A program made the translations under genes and the position numbers. A DNA stretch of 64,000 nucleotides from Circinella minor (taxonomy: Eukaryota > Mucoromycota > Mucoromycetes > Mucorales > Lichtheimiaceae), in assembly GCA_016758965.1 (NCBI GenBank), contig JAEPRB010000163.1, forward strand, positions 1 through 64,000. Reading direction: 5' to 3'. Below are positions 25,263 to 36,432 of the stretch, piece by piece (position 1 is the first letter of the stretch; each line of letters begins with the position of its first letter). The notes below the pieces were generated by a model, which was not told the DNA's origin, did no database searches, and saw only the letters and a list, made by a program, of their open reading frames with translations.

Positions 25263-27091
25263 GACGTGAATACGGATTAAATGTGCAGTATGTGCAAATG
25301 TGTATCCAGAGACATGGTGTTGATTACAATGACAAATATTAAGAGAGTAATAATGATATATTGATGAAAATGAGAAATAAAATAAGAAATCATAAATATC
25401 TATACGAAAGTTGTGCGCAGAACGGTTTTTTTATAAAAAAAAAAAAAAAGAACACAGGTTAATTTGTTATATTGTTCTATTGGTTGATAAAAGCAATGAT
25501 AAACGACGTAAACAAAATGATGTAGTTGACGAATTAAAGAATGAAGATGACCAGTGTCCTTGATGTTGATGTTTGTACTCCTTCGTATTGCTACCCAGGG
25601 TTTTCCAAAATTGAAAAAAAATAAATAAGAAATCAACTTACACGTTTTTCAGCATAAGGCTACTCCAGCATACATAAGTCCTGAAGAACAAAAATAACTG
25701 TACATCTCATATAATCTCCATCATCATCATCCGTTACCAATAAAAGGCCCATAATAATTACTAACTCTGAACAACGGATTGTTTAAAAATAATAAGTAGC
25801 TTTTGTAACAAGTAGTAACAATAATAAAAATATTGACTGACAGTACACTTGACCATGAAAGAAAGAAAACCAATAGCAGATGAAAAAAAAGTTCATCTTA
25901 TTAAAACGGAATAATCTTTGTCAACCAGAAGAAATCTCTCGAAAAAGCCAGGGTGCGAGTAGTAACAGAAGAGAACCAGATAGCAAGATAGAAAACTGAT
26001 ACGTACCAGGAGAATAGTTCTGAATGGTCAATGATGAAGATTAAGAATGTTTAAAACAAGCCAATATCAGACTTGCTGGTTTAAGTATTGGATGAGATGA
26101 TGAACATGTATAAAAAACGAATAAAAATAAAAAGAAAGCCTATCATAATACAGGTCCTATAAAATATATGTATGTGAATGTACTACACTTTTTGTTTTAT
26201 CTTCATAGACTGAATATATATCCACTATACAAAGAAAATTCTGCATATTAATATTGACGTGATCATTATGAAAGAAAGAACGGTAGAAAATTATGTCACT
26301 CTAGTCTACTGATATTTCTTTTTACATACGAGACAAATCATGAGACAAAAAAAAAAAAAAAAGAAATCAACTTTGCTTTATGTAATATTTATATCATTCT
26401 TTGAATCTTTAAAAAGGAAAAAATCATGATTGGATTTTTGACAAAAAAAAAAATACTACGACATCTTTTAACCAACTAAATCTCAACGATAACTAAGTGG
26501 AATAGGCAAGAACTACATTATTATTTTAGTTACATTTTTAATAATGACAATATATAGATTTTGGTTAGAAAGTTTGGTGAAAGTCGTAAGAACTAGAAAG
26601 GATTATTGATTTTAATTGATCATATCGAAAATGATTTACGTATCAGTCGAATAATGAAATAAACATGTTTATAGCATCGAGAAGATGTACATCCTTTTTT
26701 ATCAATTTTTTTAATTGGCTTGATATCATATACGGCATCCTTTTTTGAAACTAAATACTGTTAGAAAACATTTTTTACATCTTTCCTGCTCGATACAGTA
26801 CTTGGATAGATATAAACAGCTGCGGATGAACACATAATGTTATTTTTACACGCAACTACTTTATATATTATTATATCTGATAGACAAGTTTCCATCCATA
26901 TGATACATTTAACCATATTCGTTTCTCTTTCCCCCCTTATTCTTTATCAATTTTTTTTTTTTAATTTTTCCATCGTTCCAATACTTTTTATTTGTATTCG
27001 TATTAAATCTGTTACTAAAAGAAAAGTTGATACTAAAATCGATTCCAATCCCAAAGCATACGACAGAAACTATATATCTGGTTTGATTAGA

Positions 27092-28063
27092 TCACGTGCC
27101 CGTATTTTTTTGAAAACGGCTAGGGGGTGTTTCTTGTTGATCCCTTATTCTCATCCGAGCGCGTAACCGTGCTACCATTTCATCCAAATCTCTTGAATGA
27201 AGCAAATATTTGGGTCGTCGAAAAGGAACTTCTTCTGCATTCAAAGACCAAGTACATTTTGGTTTTGCACCATCGATATCATGATGTGGACATTTAAAAA
27301 TGATACGTTGATAATAACTTCCGCTATCCTTGTCGTAATCTTCTACTTCAGCAACAATAACTTGTAAATTACAAAAACATTTTGGTGTTGGTGGAAACTT
27401 TTTCGGATAGTCATTAATATAATGAAAAAGAACACAAAATGTGTAATTAAAATAAGGACATATCCTTAGTTCTGGGTCATGTTGATCTAAATCCTGGCCT
27501 TTCAAAAGTTGCCGTCGAAAACCATCCCACGCACGTTGATGAATATGAAATCCACAAATACGTTTTCGTTCCTTTTTATGCAATGCATGACAATCGTAAA
27601 TAATGCCCATCTCAGAATCTGTTCGAAATGCTGCTTCTCCACAAAAACATAAAGGTGGATCGGGTATTCGTTTAAGTTTGTCTGATATACTTAGTGGGAA
27701 AAAACGTTTTGGTGGCAGCTTTTGCTGCTGCGATTGTTGTCGCGACTTGTTGCTATTATTATTGTTATTATTAAAGGGTTGTTGTTGTTGCTGTTGCTGC
27801 TGCGAATATGAGTAGGGTATATGGTATGCTCGTGGTACTGCATTGGTAGAAGTAGGTGTTGTTCGTGCTGACATTTCCGTTGTTGTAGTAGCTGGTGATG
27901 TCATGGTATTGGTATTAGTATTATTATTAATGCTATCAAATGAGGAAGAGTTTATAGGAGAATTACAACTGAAGTTAGTGGTTGGAGAATAACCACTAGA
28001 TCGAGAATGGGATGTTCTTGAACTACTCCAGTCACCAGAGTTTCTCTTATAAGTTGTCATCAT
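27092..28063 (-). CDS. Unknown protein with two GRF-like zinc ribbons
   Basis: A single exon encodes 323 residues. I do not recognise the family. The first 120 residues are low-complexity Ser, Thr, Asn and Gln with a run of Gln. Two cysteine modules follow. The first is PLCFCGEAAFRT, then YDC, then ICGFHIH. The second is PKCFCNLQVIVAE, then FKCPHH, then KCTWSL. Both have the pattern C-x-C, a beta-rich stretch, then C with a second C six to twelve residues on, followed by an aromatic residue, which resembles zf-GRF ribbons. GRF ribbons bind single-stranded nucleic acid in other proteins. Between the modules is a Cys/aromatic-rich segment (RICPYFNYTFCVLFHYI). The C-terminus carries a basic Arg-rich helix. 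ATG 28063 was chosen; the extension to 28081 starts with TTG. Confidence 0.7.
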   Translation of the reverse strand: MMTTYKRNSGDWSSSRTSHSRSSGYSPTTNFSCNSPINSSSFDSINNNTNTNTMTSPATTTTEMSARTTPTSTNAVPRAYHIPYSYSQQQQQQQQPFNNNNNNSNKSRQQSQQQKLPPKRFFPLSISDKLKRIPDPPLCFCGEAAFRTDSEMGIIYDCHALHKKERKRICGFHIHQRAWDGFRRQLLKGQDLDQHDPELRICPYFNYTFCVLFHYINDYPKKFPPTPKCFCNLQVIVAEVEDYDKDSGSYYQRIIFKCPHHDIDGAKPKCTWSLNAEEVPFRRPKYLLHSRDLDEMVARLRARMRIRDQQETPPSRFQKNTGT

Positions 28064-28765
28064 AATACTTTGATGAATCAAGTAATTCTTTTTTTTTTTG
28101 GACTACAATAATAAGAATATAGCGTCGAGATCGGTAAGAAAGAAAAAGAAAGAAAAAAAAAACTATGTTGCTATTATTATTACTCTGCTATGAAGGTTAA
28201 TCGTAAAACAAAGAAAATGCTGAGTTTATGATATTTTTTTTTACTTGCTATTGTCGCGTGTGCATAATATGATTCGTTTTGTTTCTGGAACAAGATAACC
28301 GCGTAAATTCCATTTAAGCCAAATGATACTACGATCAAAATACAGAAATCTGCTTATTCGACAGAGGAACAAGAGAGTAATGTTCCCTTATTTGGTTGAT
28401 TGATAATAACAGGCAACAGCAAGAAAAATAACAATAAAAGTAGGAGTAGTAGCAGTAGTTAACAATAGTGATAATAATAATAATAATGATAAATATATAA
28501 TTTATTTCAAGAGGTGAAGAAAAAGGGATATTGAAAAAAAAAAGGTGAGGGAAGGGAATAAATAAACATGTATGTGTGTCGTAAATTATGAAAGTTCCTT
28601 ATTATTAAACTTTTTTTGTTTCCTTTTTTTTTTTTTTTTTTTTTTCGCTTGAGAAAAAGTTAATTAAGAAGTGTGGTATTTGTTTGTTTGAGATATAAAA
28701 GAAAAAAAAATCAGAGAAGGATGGAGTTGTTTTGTAAGAAAGTTGGATTAAACGGAACTATATTA
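28064..28765. other. Intergenic spacer, septin 3' end to zinc-ribbon promoter
   Basis: Both neighbours read on the minus strand, so this holds the 3' untranslated region of the septin gene and the promoter of the zinc-ribbon gene. It contains a T run at about 28623-28645 and AT-rich simple sequence. No gene was seen. Confidence 0.55.
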
Positions 28766-30650
28766 TTATTTTCGAACAGATCTTGGTGAATTATGATGAC
28801 TATAATAATAGGCATCTAATTCACTCTGCAATTCTTTAACACGTTCACTTTGTTGTTCCAATTCTTTATGTAGACGATCTCTTTCACTCAACAATTGCTG
28901 TTCCCATTTACGGAACCTAGCTTCTTCTGACTTGACTTGTTCAGTGAAACGTTTGCGTAACATTTCTTCCTCTTCCTTAAATTTGGCATTTTCAGTTGGT
29001 TGTGATCTAAAAATAGAAAATATAGATTTTAACATCCATTGTTAAGTGAATAAATCAATTAGTTGCTTGACAACAAAAGTAATCTGATGACTATAATAGC
29101 ATCAGCAAAATAAAATATTTACCGAGGATCGCCAAATTTTCTAGTCTCCATTTGTGTTTGACGATAGTTTTCGTAATGAAGTTCTTCAGTTGTAGTAATT
29201 AAATCCAACATATGAGTTCGGATTAATAAACTACGTAGCTTTCTAAAGTCACAGTGGTCATCATTTTCCACTTCAGCACAACCCCAACTATATTGACGAC
29301 CTTTGACGCGTCGACCATCTAATGTCATGACATCTTCAGTTGAACCAATCACGGCAAAAGGCAACGCGGCCATAATGTTGGCATTACGTTTTGTAGTCGT
29401 CTCATCTTCACTTTCAATAGGGCATGAATAAACTTGAATTTCTTGAGCTGAGATGACATCTCGAATCTAAGGGGTGTCGATATGTATTCATGCATGTATA
29501 CGTTGTTATGTGCGTAAAAAGAAAGTATGAGGGGATGAAAGACAAGTGGGGGTTAGAAAAAGGGGGGGGAGTGAGGGAGAAAGAGAAATAAAAAAAAAAA
29601 TACCCGCGAAAGGGTTAGTTAGTTTATTTTAATAGGGGTTATACAATTCTTGTTCTTTTCAATCCATAACATCAAAAAAAAAAGAAAGAATGATAGTACT
29701 GCTATCATAATATTTGACATCCCATATATCCTATCTCATTCTATTCCATCCGGACACACACACACACACACACACATAAATGCATAACAAAAAAAGGAGT
29801 AAAGAAAAAAAGAGTACACAGAAGAAAGAGACATTTTGCTTTTCAACTTACGTTTTGTTTAAACTTGGCCAAATCAGAGGGTGTTAATGTATCAGCTTTT
29901 GCAATGACTGGAATGAGATTGACGCGGGAGCCTAAACGCTTCATTACTTCAATATCCAATGGAGACAAAGTATGACCTGTAGGCTTGATGAAATACAAGC
30001 ACGCATGAACGCGCATATCTACTACACCTTCACGACTAGGTTGTTGTTCTTGTCTCATGTACTTTTCATGTTGGTCATCAATAAAGTCTACAATAGGAAT
30101 CCAACTATGTCGATTGTTCACATAATCACCAAAACCAGGCGTATCAATAATGGTCAGTTTGACCTTAAACATTTTTTCCTCCAGTTCTATAATTGTAATA
30201 ATATGAATAATTTACATGTCAGTAAATAATATGTATAACTTTTTATTTTTACTTTCTTTTTCATTCAATCATTAATCTTACCAGCCTTGGTAATTTGAAT
30301 TTGCACAGTCTTATTTGGTGGACGCAATCGACGCTTGCTAAGAACCTTGGGTTCCTTAATTGTAGATGTAAACAAGGTATTGACAAAGGTAGTCTTCCCT
30401 ACACCCGATTCACCTGTACATTTACATGATAGCTGTTTAGTACATAATACATTCCGGAAATAAAAAGAAAGAGAAAAACAAGATAAACATCAAACAACGA
30501 CATACCACAAACCATCAAAGTGAAATTGGCGCCATTTTTCGCAACTATTTTATGACGCTGGTTAGGCAAATTAGCAATACCAGTGCCTGTTGAAGTGATT
30601 GGGACAGGTGGAGGTGGAGGTGCAACTTCGGTAGGTGATGAAACGGTCAT
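28766..30650 (-). CDS. CDC12: Septin, Cdc12 type
   Basis: Five exons (30650-30506, 30413-30282, 30186-29852, 29466-29123, 29006-28766) give 398 residues. Septins are GTP-binding proteins that polymerise into cortical filaments at hyphal septa and branch sites. The P-loop GESGVGKTT is present, split at its first Gly by intron 1, as are the switch motif DTPGFGD and the G4 motif AKAD. The stretch VDFIDDQHEKYMRQEQQP followed by RVHACLYFI matches yeast Cdc12 better than Cdc3, Cdc10 or Cdc11. The C-terminus is a coiled coil (residues about 325-380), as in Cdc12. Intron 3 (29467-29851) is 385 bp, much longer than the others, and contains a CA microsatellite. The N-terminus has a short Pro run. Confidence 0.92.
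29754..29776. repeat. CA dinucleotide microsatellite in septin intron
   Basis: About eleven AC units inside the long septin intron. It may vary in length between strains. Confidence 0.9.
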
Positions 30651-31851
30651 TATTTAATATTATTAATGAAAAGAAATATAAGATATAAGAAAAAAAAAAA
30701 AAAAAAAGAAAAAAGTGTAAAAAAAAAAAAAAAAAAGAAAGAGAGTAAATGTGTGAAAAAAAAAATAACTCCCTGATCCTTAAAGTTTTTTTTTTATTTT
30801 ATTTTGCTTAGATCCTCTAAATAAAGGGGTATGAAGAGAAAGGGGACCTGAAAGAGATTAGGTGAAGGAATGAGGAGTAAGTGAGAGAAAGAGAGAGGGG
30901 TCCTAAAGAAAGGAAGCTATATATGATTGCTTCCAAAACCCAAAAACAAACTATTACATTTTATCTTTAACTTCCAATTATCTACAATTACTTCTACTAT
31001 TAATACTACCAATTTACACAACTTCAACTTTTCAACCCCTTATTTTTTTTTATAGTGTAATAGTACGTATAATTACAATTTAATGCTCTTATTATACAAA
31101 AAAAAAAGTAAATAAATCCAAAAAAAAAAATTGCTTTGCTGATGTTGTTGTCTCTTGAAATTTTTTTGAATACATGTGTTTGATCTAGTATATAAAAATG
31201 CAGACAAAATGTCGTAGACTTGTCCTGAATGTTACTCTACTTGCTCCAATCCCTGCATATACAGGATCATGAAGTTTACCGATTCGAATTGAAGCAGTCG
31301 CTGTATTATGATGATGATCGTTGTTATGATCGTTACACAATCTATCATCACACACTTTGATGGTTTTTTTTTTTTTTTTTTTTTTTTTTTTGCGTCGTCT
31401 CTCTTAATAACACTAAGAAACTTCATTTCCTAGATATTTTCAGGAGAATTGAAGAAAAAAAAATATACCTGAAAAAAAAAAAAAAAGTAACTTAATAGGT
31501 ACATTGTATAAAATATAATAATAATAATAAATTGACAAATAAAAATGGTTATGTGTATATTATAAAGAAGCGTCTAAAGAAAAATGTTTTTTAATCGAGA
31601 AAAAAAAAATAATACACTCACAATCAATATTTGTATAGTGGATTATTATTGGGAGGGGTCACTCTTATATATCTGTTTTTTTTTTTTTGGTAAGGACCGA
31701 CACACGCATATTTAAAATAAACATCGAGGATGGAAGTGATAAAGAATAGGGAAATGGAGGGTGAAAAAAAAAATGAAACGAGGGTAATAAAAAGGTTTAT
31801 ATATTTTTGGGGTGGAGTTTATGAGAAGAAGGAAAAGGATTTTTAGGATAT
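30651..31851. other. Intergenic region, PKA-R 3' end to septin promoter
   Basis: Both flanking genes are on the minus strand. The part next to the septin start is purine-rich on the plus strand, so the septin leader is pyrimidine-rich, with A runs at about 30689-30707 and 30720-30736. A 28-base T run lies at about 31363-31390. No gene was seen. Confidence 0.55.
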
Positions 31852-33662
31852 CTATCGTTGTTGTTGTTGATTAATGATTGCATGATAGTTTTCAGAGTTA
31901 CGTTTTAAGATCTCTAATACTGGTCCAAGAAGACGTGTAAAAGCCTTTTTACCAAGAGTCGCGCATTTCAAACGACTCTGTGCAACAACAGTTGCTGCAC
32001 GCGGTGTGTCATTTAATAGGGCAAGCTCTATAATAATAAATTACACAAAAAAAAAAAAAAACTCATGAGTATTTGTTCAAAGCGTAAATGCCACGTGCCA
32101 ATAAGCTTTTTTTTTTCTGGGTCAGAGGTAAGTGGATGAGTGTAGCAGAGCTATGGGAAAAAAAACATATAAAATCCCTGTATCGCAGGGAAAAAAAAAA
32201 TACTACAAGAAAAACAAATAAAACTTTCTTTCCTACCTCCAAAATAACTGCCTCTACCAAGTATATTGACTTCTTGTTGTGTAATACCATCCGTGCCAAG
32301 TTTGTAAAAGCCAGCATCACCAGACTCAATAATATAAAAACGATCCCCTACATCACCTTCAGTCATAACTTTTTCACCTTGATCAAAATAAACGGTATCA
32401 AGCGCGTCAGCAATCTTATGTCGCTCATAAGGTTCAAGTGATTTTAAAAGTGGCACTTCTTCAAGAAAAGCTTCATACATGCGACGTTTTCTCGAAGTAT
32501 TTTCCATCAAAATAGTACGGAAGGTCACACGGTCCAATGCCCACAAGACCGCGTCGGATGTGGCCAAAATAGTGGCAGCACGAGGTGCGTTATACATTAA
32601 AGCCAATTCACCAAAGCTTCCACCTGCTTCATAACTTGTTACTTTGGTCGGTGGAAGGCCATTATCGTTGGATTTACTAATGTAACAGTCAAATGTCCCT
32701 GATTCTACCACGTAAAAGAAATCACCTACACCGCCTTGTTCAATAATGGTTTGTCCAACACTAACATGTTTTTCTGCCATAGCATTAACGACGTCTTGAT
32801 ATTGTTCTTCATCCAGATTTTTAAACAAGAAATTGTTTCCAACACTGGTTCGAATACGTTGACATTGATCTTCAGTTTTAGGTATGACTTGTTTGACAAA
32901 GTCATGTCCATGGGTTGGAGCCATGGATTCGGCACTGACTGAGGTTCGGCGGTCACGATTGTACGATGGTGGAGGTAAGGATGATAAAGGTGCTGTTGTA
33001 AACTTATCCCGTACTTCATCATCAAAGTCGTCGTCGTCATAATCTTCAATTTCTTCATCTTCTTCACGATGATCATCACTATCCATTGGATGACCTTGCA
33101 TACTTGGGGTATCTGATGTGCCGTTACCAGCTAATGGATGAAACTCGTTTGCTAAATATAAGAAAAAATTATTAATAAAATTAAATTGGGTAATTATAAA
33201 GTTACGTGATTGTTCTTGTTCCATGTATAAATAACATAACACACGTTTATATTTTTAAATAATATATTTATATATGAATGGGTTACCAGAAAAAATATTT
33301 TACTTTTAATAAACCTCTTTGGTACCTCTTTTTATTTTTTATTTTTATTTTTTGTTTTTTTATTTTATTTTATTTTATTTTTACCCCAACAACAATAAAT
33401 AACAGGAACCACATAAACACATAACCCATTTAAAAGAACTAAATGAAAATATAATATATATATAATTACCTTGAAACATGGGAGCTCCTCGTTGTTGTTC
33501 ACGCAGCATTACTCGTTGTTCTTCAAGTTTTCTGTTGAAAAAGTTGGCACAATACTGCAAAACATCTTCAGGTTGGTCTCGGCAGTAATCCGAGTGCAAC
33601 TCGGTAAGTAATTGCGTGTATTCATCTGCATATGAAAACGAAAAGTTATTTTCCACTGTCAT
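31852..33662 (-). CDS. cAMP-dependent protein kinase regulatory subunit
   Basis: Three exons (33662-33470, 33151-32237, 32027-31852) give 427 residues. The protein binds and inhibits the PKA catalytic subunit until cAMP is bound. The N-terminal dimerisation/docking helix pair is at about 13-55 ([14 protein letters not shown], then [10 protein letters not shown]). A very acidic linker (about 92-112) precedes the inhibitor site RRTSV at 132-136, where Ser135 makes it a type II phosphorylatable site. Two cyclic-nucleotide-binding domains follow, each with the phosphate-binding cassette: [18 protein letters not shown] in the first and [18 protein letters not shown] in the second, the latter joined across the last intron. 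Length is usual for fungi. It shares a 2.8 kb upstream region with the divergent velvet gene. Confidence 0.95.
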
Positions 33663-36432
33663 TGAAGTCTTATCGAAAAGCACGTTGACGTTTTTAATAT
33701 GTTGATGAGATGTGAGTAAACCAAAAGATGAAAGAGGGAAACAAAAAAAAAAAAAAAAAAAAAAAAAAGAGCGGGCAAGAAAAATAAAATAGAGAGATAT
33801 GATGATGAGAGAAATTCACCTATGCTATGCAAATCGAAAAAAAATATTCTCAGCTAATCCATAATTCTTTTTTACGCGTTTATATTGGATGGAGAAGTGT
33901 GAAAAAAAAAAAAAGTTTAAACATAAACATAAAAGCAAGATACTTTAAATTGCTTATAGTAACCACGTTTTTTTTTTTTTTTTATCTTTTATTTTATAAA
34001 CAATTCTGTAAATGATGATGTATCATGAAGCTTTATAGTTGTTCTTCTTATATTGCAGAATATCATAAAAGTAGTCATAGTTTATACTGTAACTAAAACA
34101 GAGTTTTTTTTTCAAGTAAAATAAGCTACTGCTTATTTCAACAGCATAATCTATCATTATTATCCCTTAAAAATAAATTCGTTGTTTTTTAGCAACAAAA
34201 GAAATAACAAGCCATTTTATTACTATAACTACTAATATTCTCTTTATTTTCCCCCTTGATAATATAATAATAAGGAGGTTTAGTTACATGTTCAGATCAT
34301 ACTTGTAATATGCAAGAGCAGATTTATATTTTTTGAAGTTACGTAATCGTGTTTGATAATAATAGTAAAGATAACTTTTATATACCTGCTTCTTAATATG
34401 CTCTGTACTCTTAAATAAAATATGCGATGGGTACCTAACTGTTCGTGATTAAAAGCTACTCCAGTAATTGCTATTGTTTTATACAGACACAATCCAAATC
34501 GCTTGTTGTTTTATTATTGTTAGATTAGTAAAGACAATTATACGCGTTATGATTTATAAATACCACAAGCATACTGTATCATGATTATAAACAACCGCAA
34601 TTTTTTTTTTCTGAGAAAAAAAAAAGAAATCATTACTTTGTACACCTACTACATATGTAATGGTAAGATATTTATATTGTGAGCACCAAAGTAACATACG
34701 TATAATTTGCATCTTTTGTTTAAGAAAAAAAGGAACAAAAATAATAGCTGTACACTGATCATTTATTATCTATAGTCGTATAGCAGCGACCAATAATAAT
34801 AATTTGTACATCTACAATAAACTTTTTGTTTATTTTTATTTATAATAATGTAAATGGTAATATATTTTGAAGGTGAGCTATTAGGTATGAGTAATATATA
34901 TAACAGATGAATGTAAACTATCAGATCAGGGTAACAAGTCTGTGAACTTTCTTAATAAGTCAACCATACACATCATATACGTATTTTAAAACTAATAAAG
35001 TAATACGTAACAACAACAAACGAGTGTACGTACTACTATGTATATATATGTGTGTGTGTTATGCATGAGTATGGAGTATCAATAAATATGTGTCGTTATT
35101 TGTATTTATCAAGATGCTTGCTGATATAGTAATAATAATTTGATTATTAATAAGGACGGTTTTAGAATGACAGCAAATGATACTTATACTACCGTGCCAA
35201 TAAAAGATGATTATAGTAGTATAAAAAAAAGTATCCAGAAATACGGTTGATCTTTATTATTGATCATCTATGCGAAAAAGTCTATGATAATGTTTTGACG
35301 TGCATAAAAAGATCCTTTATAAAATAAGAAGAAAAGCTTTTTTTTTGGGGGGGGTGCGCCGCACGGATACTTAATTATGTATTATTAACAAACGGCAAAA
35401 ATTACGGATTTTTAGTAATAAAACTTTATACGTAACTTTTTATGCAGCATGATAAAATGATAACTGTATGCGTGATTTTTAGTTACTCGGTTGAAGAAAA
35501 ATTTAAAAATGTATCTTTTAACCTCTTTCGTACCGGTCTACCGGTTTTTTTTTTTTTTTTATACATAAGTTGTAATCCAGGGCTAAACTGGAAAATCAAA
35601 AAATGGTTTGAGCGATGGGCATGTTTATTATCATTGATCCAGGTACCGTCAAAATACTCACTCCTTTTTTTTTCTGGTTCCAAGAAGAACATACATTATT
35701 ATTACAATAATGATGAAGACATATAAAAAAAAACACGCTGAACTAAAATGTTACATTTATAGCCAATATTAGAACGATTGTTAATCTTCATCGGTTTATT
35801 ATATTTTCTCTCGCCAATTTTTTTCGTAATATCGCATATTCTCCATTTTGTTTATATTTACAGTATTAGAAAAAAAAGGTATATTATATGTATATTAACG
35901 CTACAACATATAATTTCTGATCCCCCCCCCTTTCCTCTTCGCTGTAGTTGTCAAAAACTTTTTCTATAAAGGAAAAAGACTATGATAGAAAAAAAAAAAA
36001 GGGTGACTGATGTGCTCGAATAATTAATATTATTATTATGTGGGAAATCAATAATCGCGTCGGTCCAAAACACCGGTATCGGTCTGTATTGAAAGCAAAC
36101 CGAGAAACTGCCCGCAGAAAGTTCATGGGCATCATAAAAGACGTTTTTATTTTATTTTTCATGCTTCTTTTTTTGAATATAAAATAAAAAGTAATTTTCT
36201 TAATGAAAGTTTTTCTTTTACCACATAAATTTTGCTAAAGCCGTTATTGTATCCGGGTTATAACAACAATAACAAATCCATCATTTCTTTTTATTCTCTT
36301 ATTTGTTTAATTTCCCCCCTTTCCATTTCTTTTTTTTTTTTTAATTTCTGGATATTACGTACATTTACTAAAGCTCCTATTGTATTGTCTTTTCTCTTTG
36401 CAAAAAGAAAAAACCAGACAACAAAAGTAATA
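33663..36432. other. 2.8 kb divergent upstream region of PKA-R and velvet genes
   Basis: Start codons face away from each other across this spacer. It contains long A runs near the PKA-R start (33740-33768), several TACGTA palindromes around 34.7-35.4 kb, a short G run with a GC-rich patch at about 35345-35365, and a nine-base C run at about 35922-35930. A patch of higher GC at 36055-36130 lies about 300 bp before the velvet start and may be regulatory. No gene was supported. Confidence 0.5.

Larger units (their letters stand above)
24704..27091. other. Intergenic region with one doubtful small exon
   Basis: Upstream DNA of the RING gene and downstream DNA of the zinc-ribbon gene, both on the minus strand. 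A short GC-richer patch at 25050-25135 contains a candidate first exon, listed separately. A simple repeat of TTGAAA lies at 25240-25262. Nothing else coding was supported, although several AT-rich open frames of 70-110 codons occur. Confidence 0.5.
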
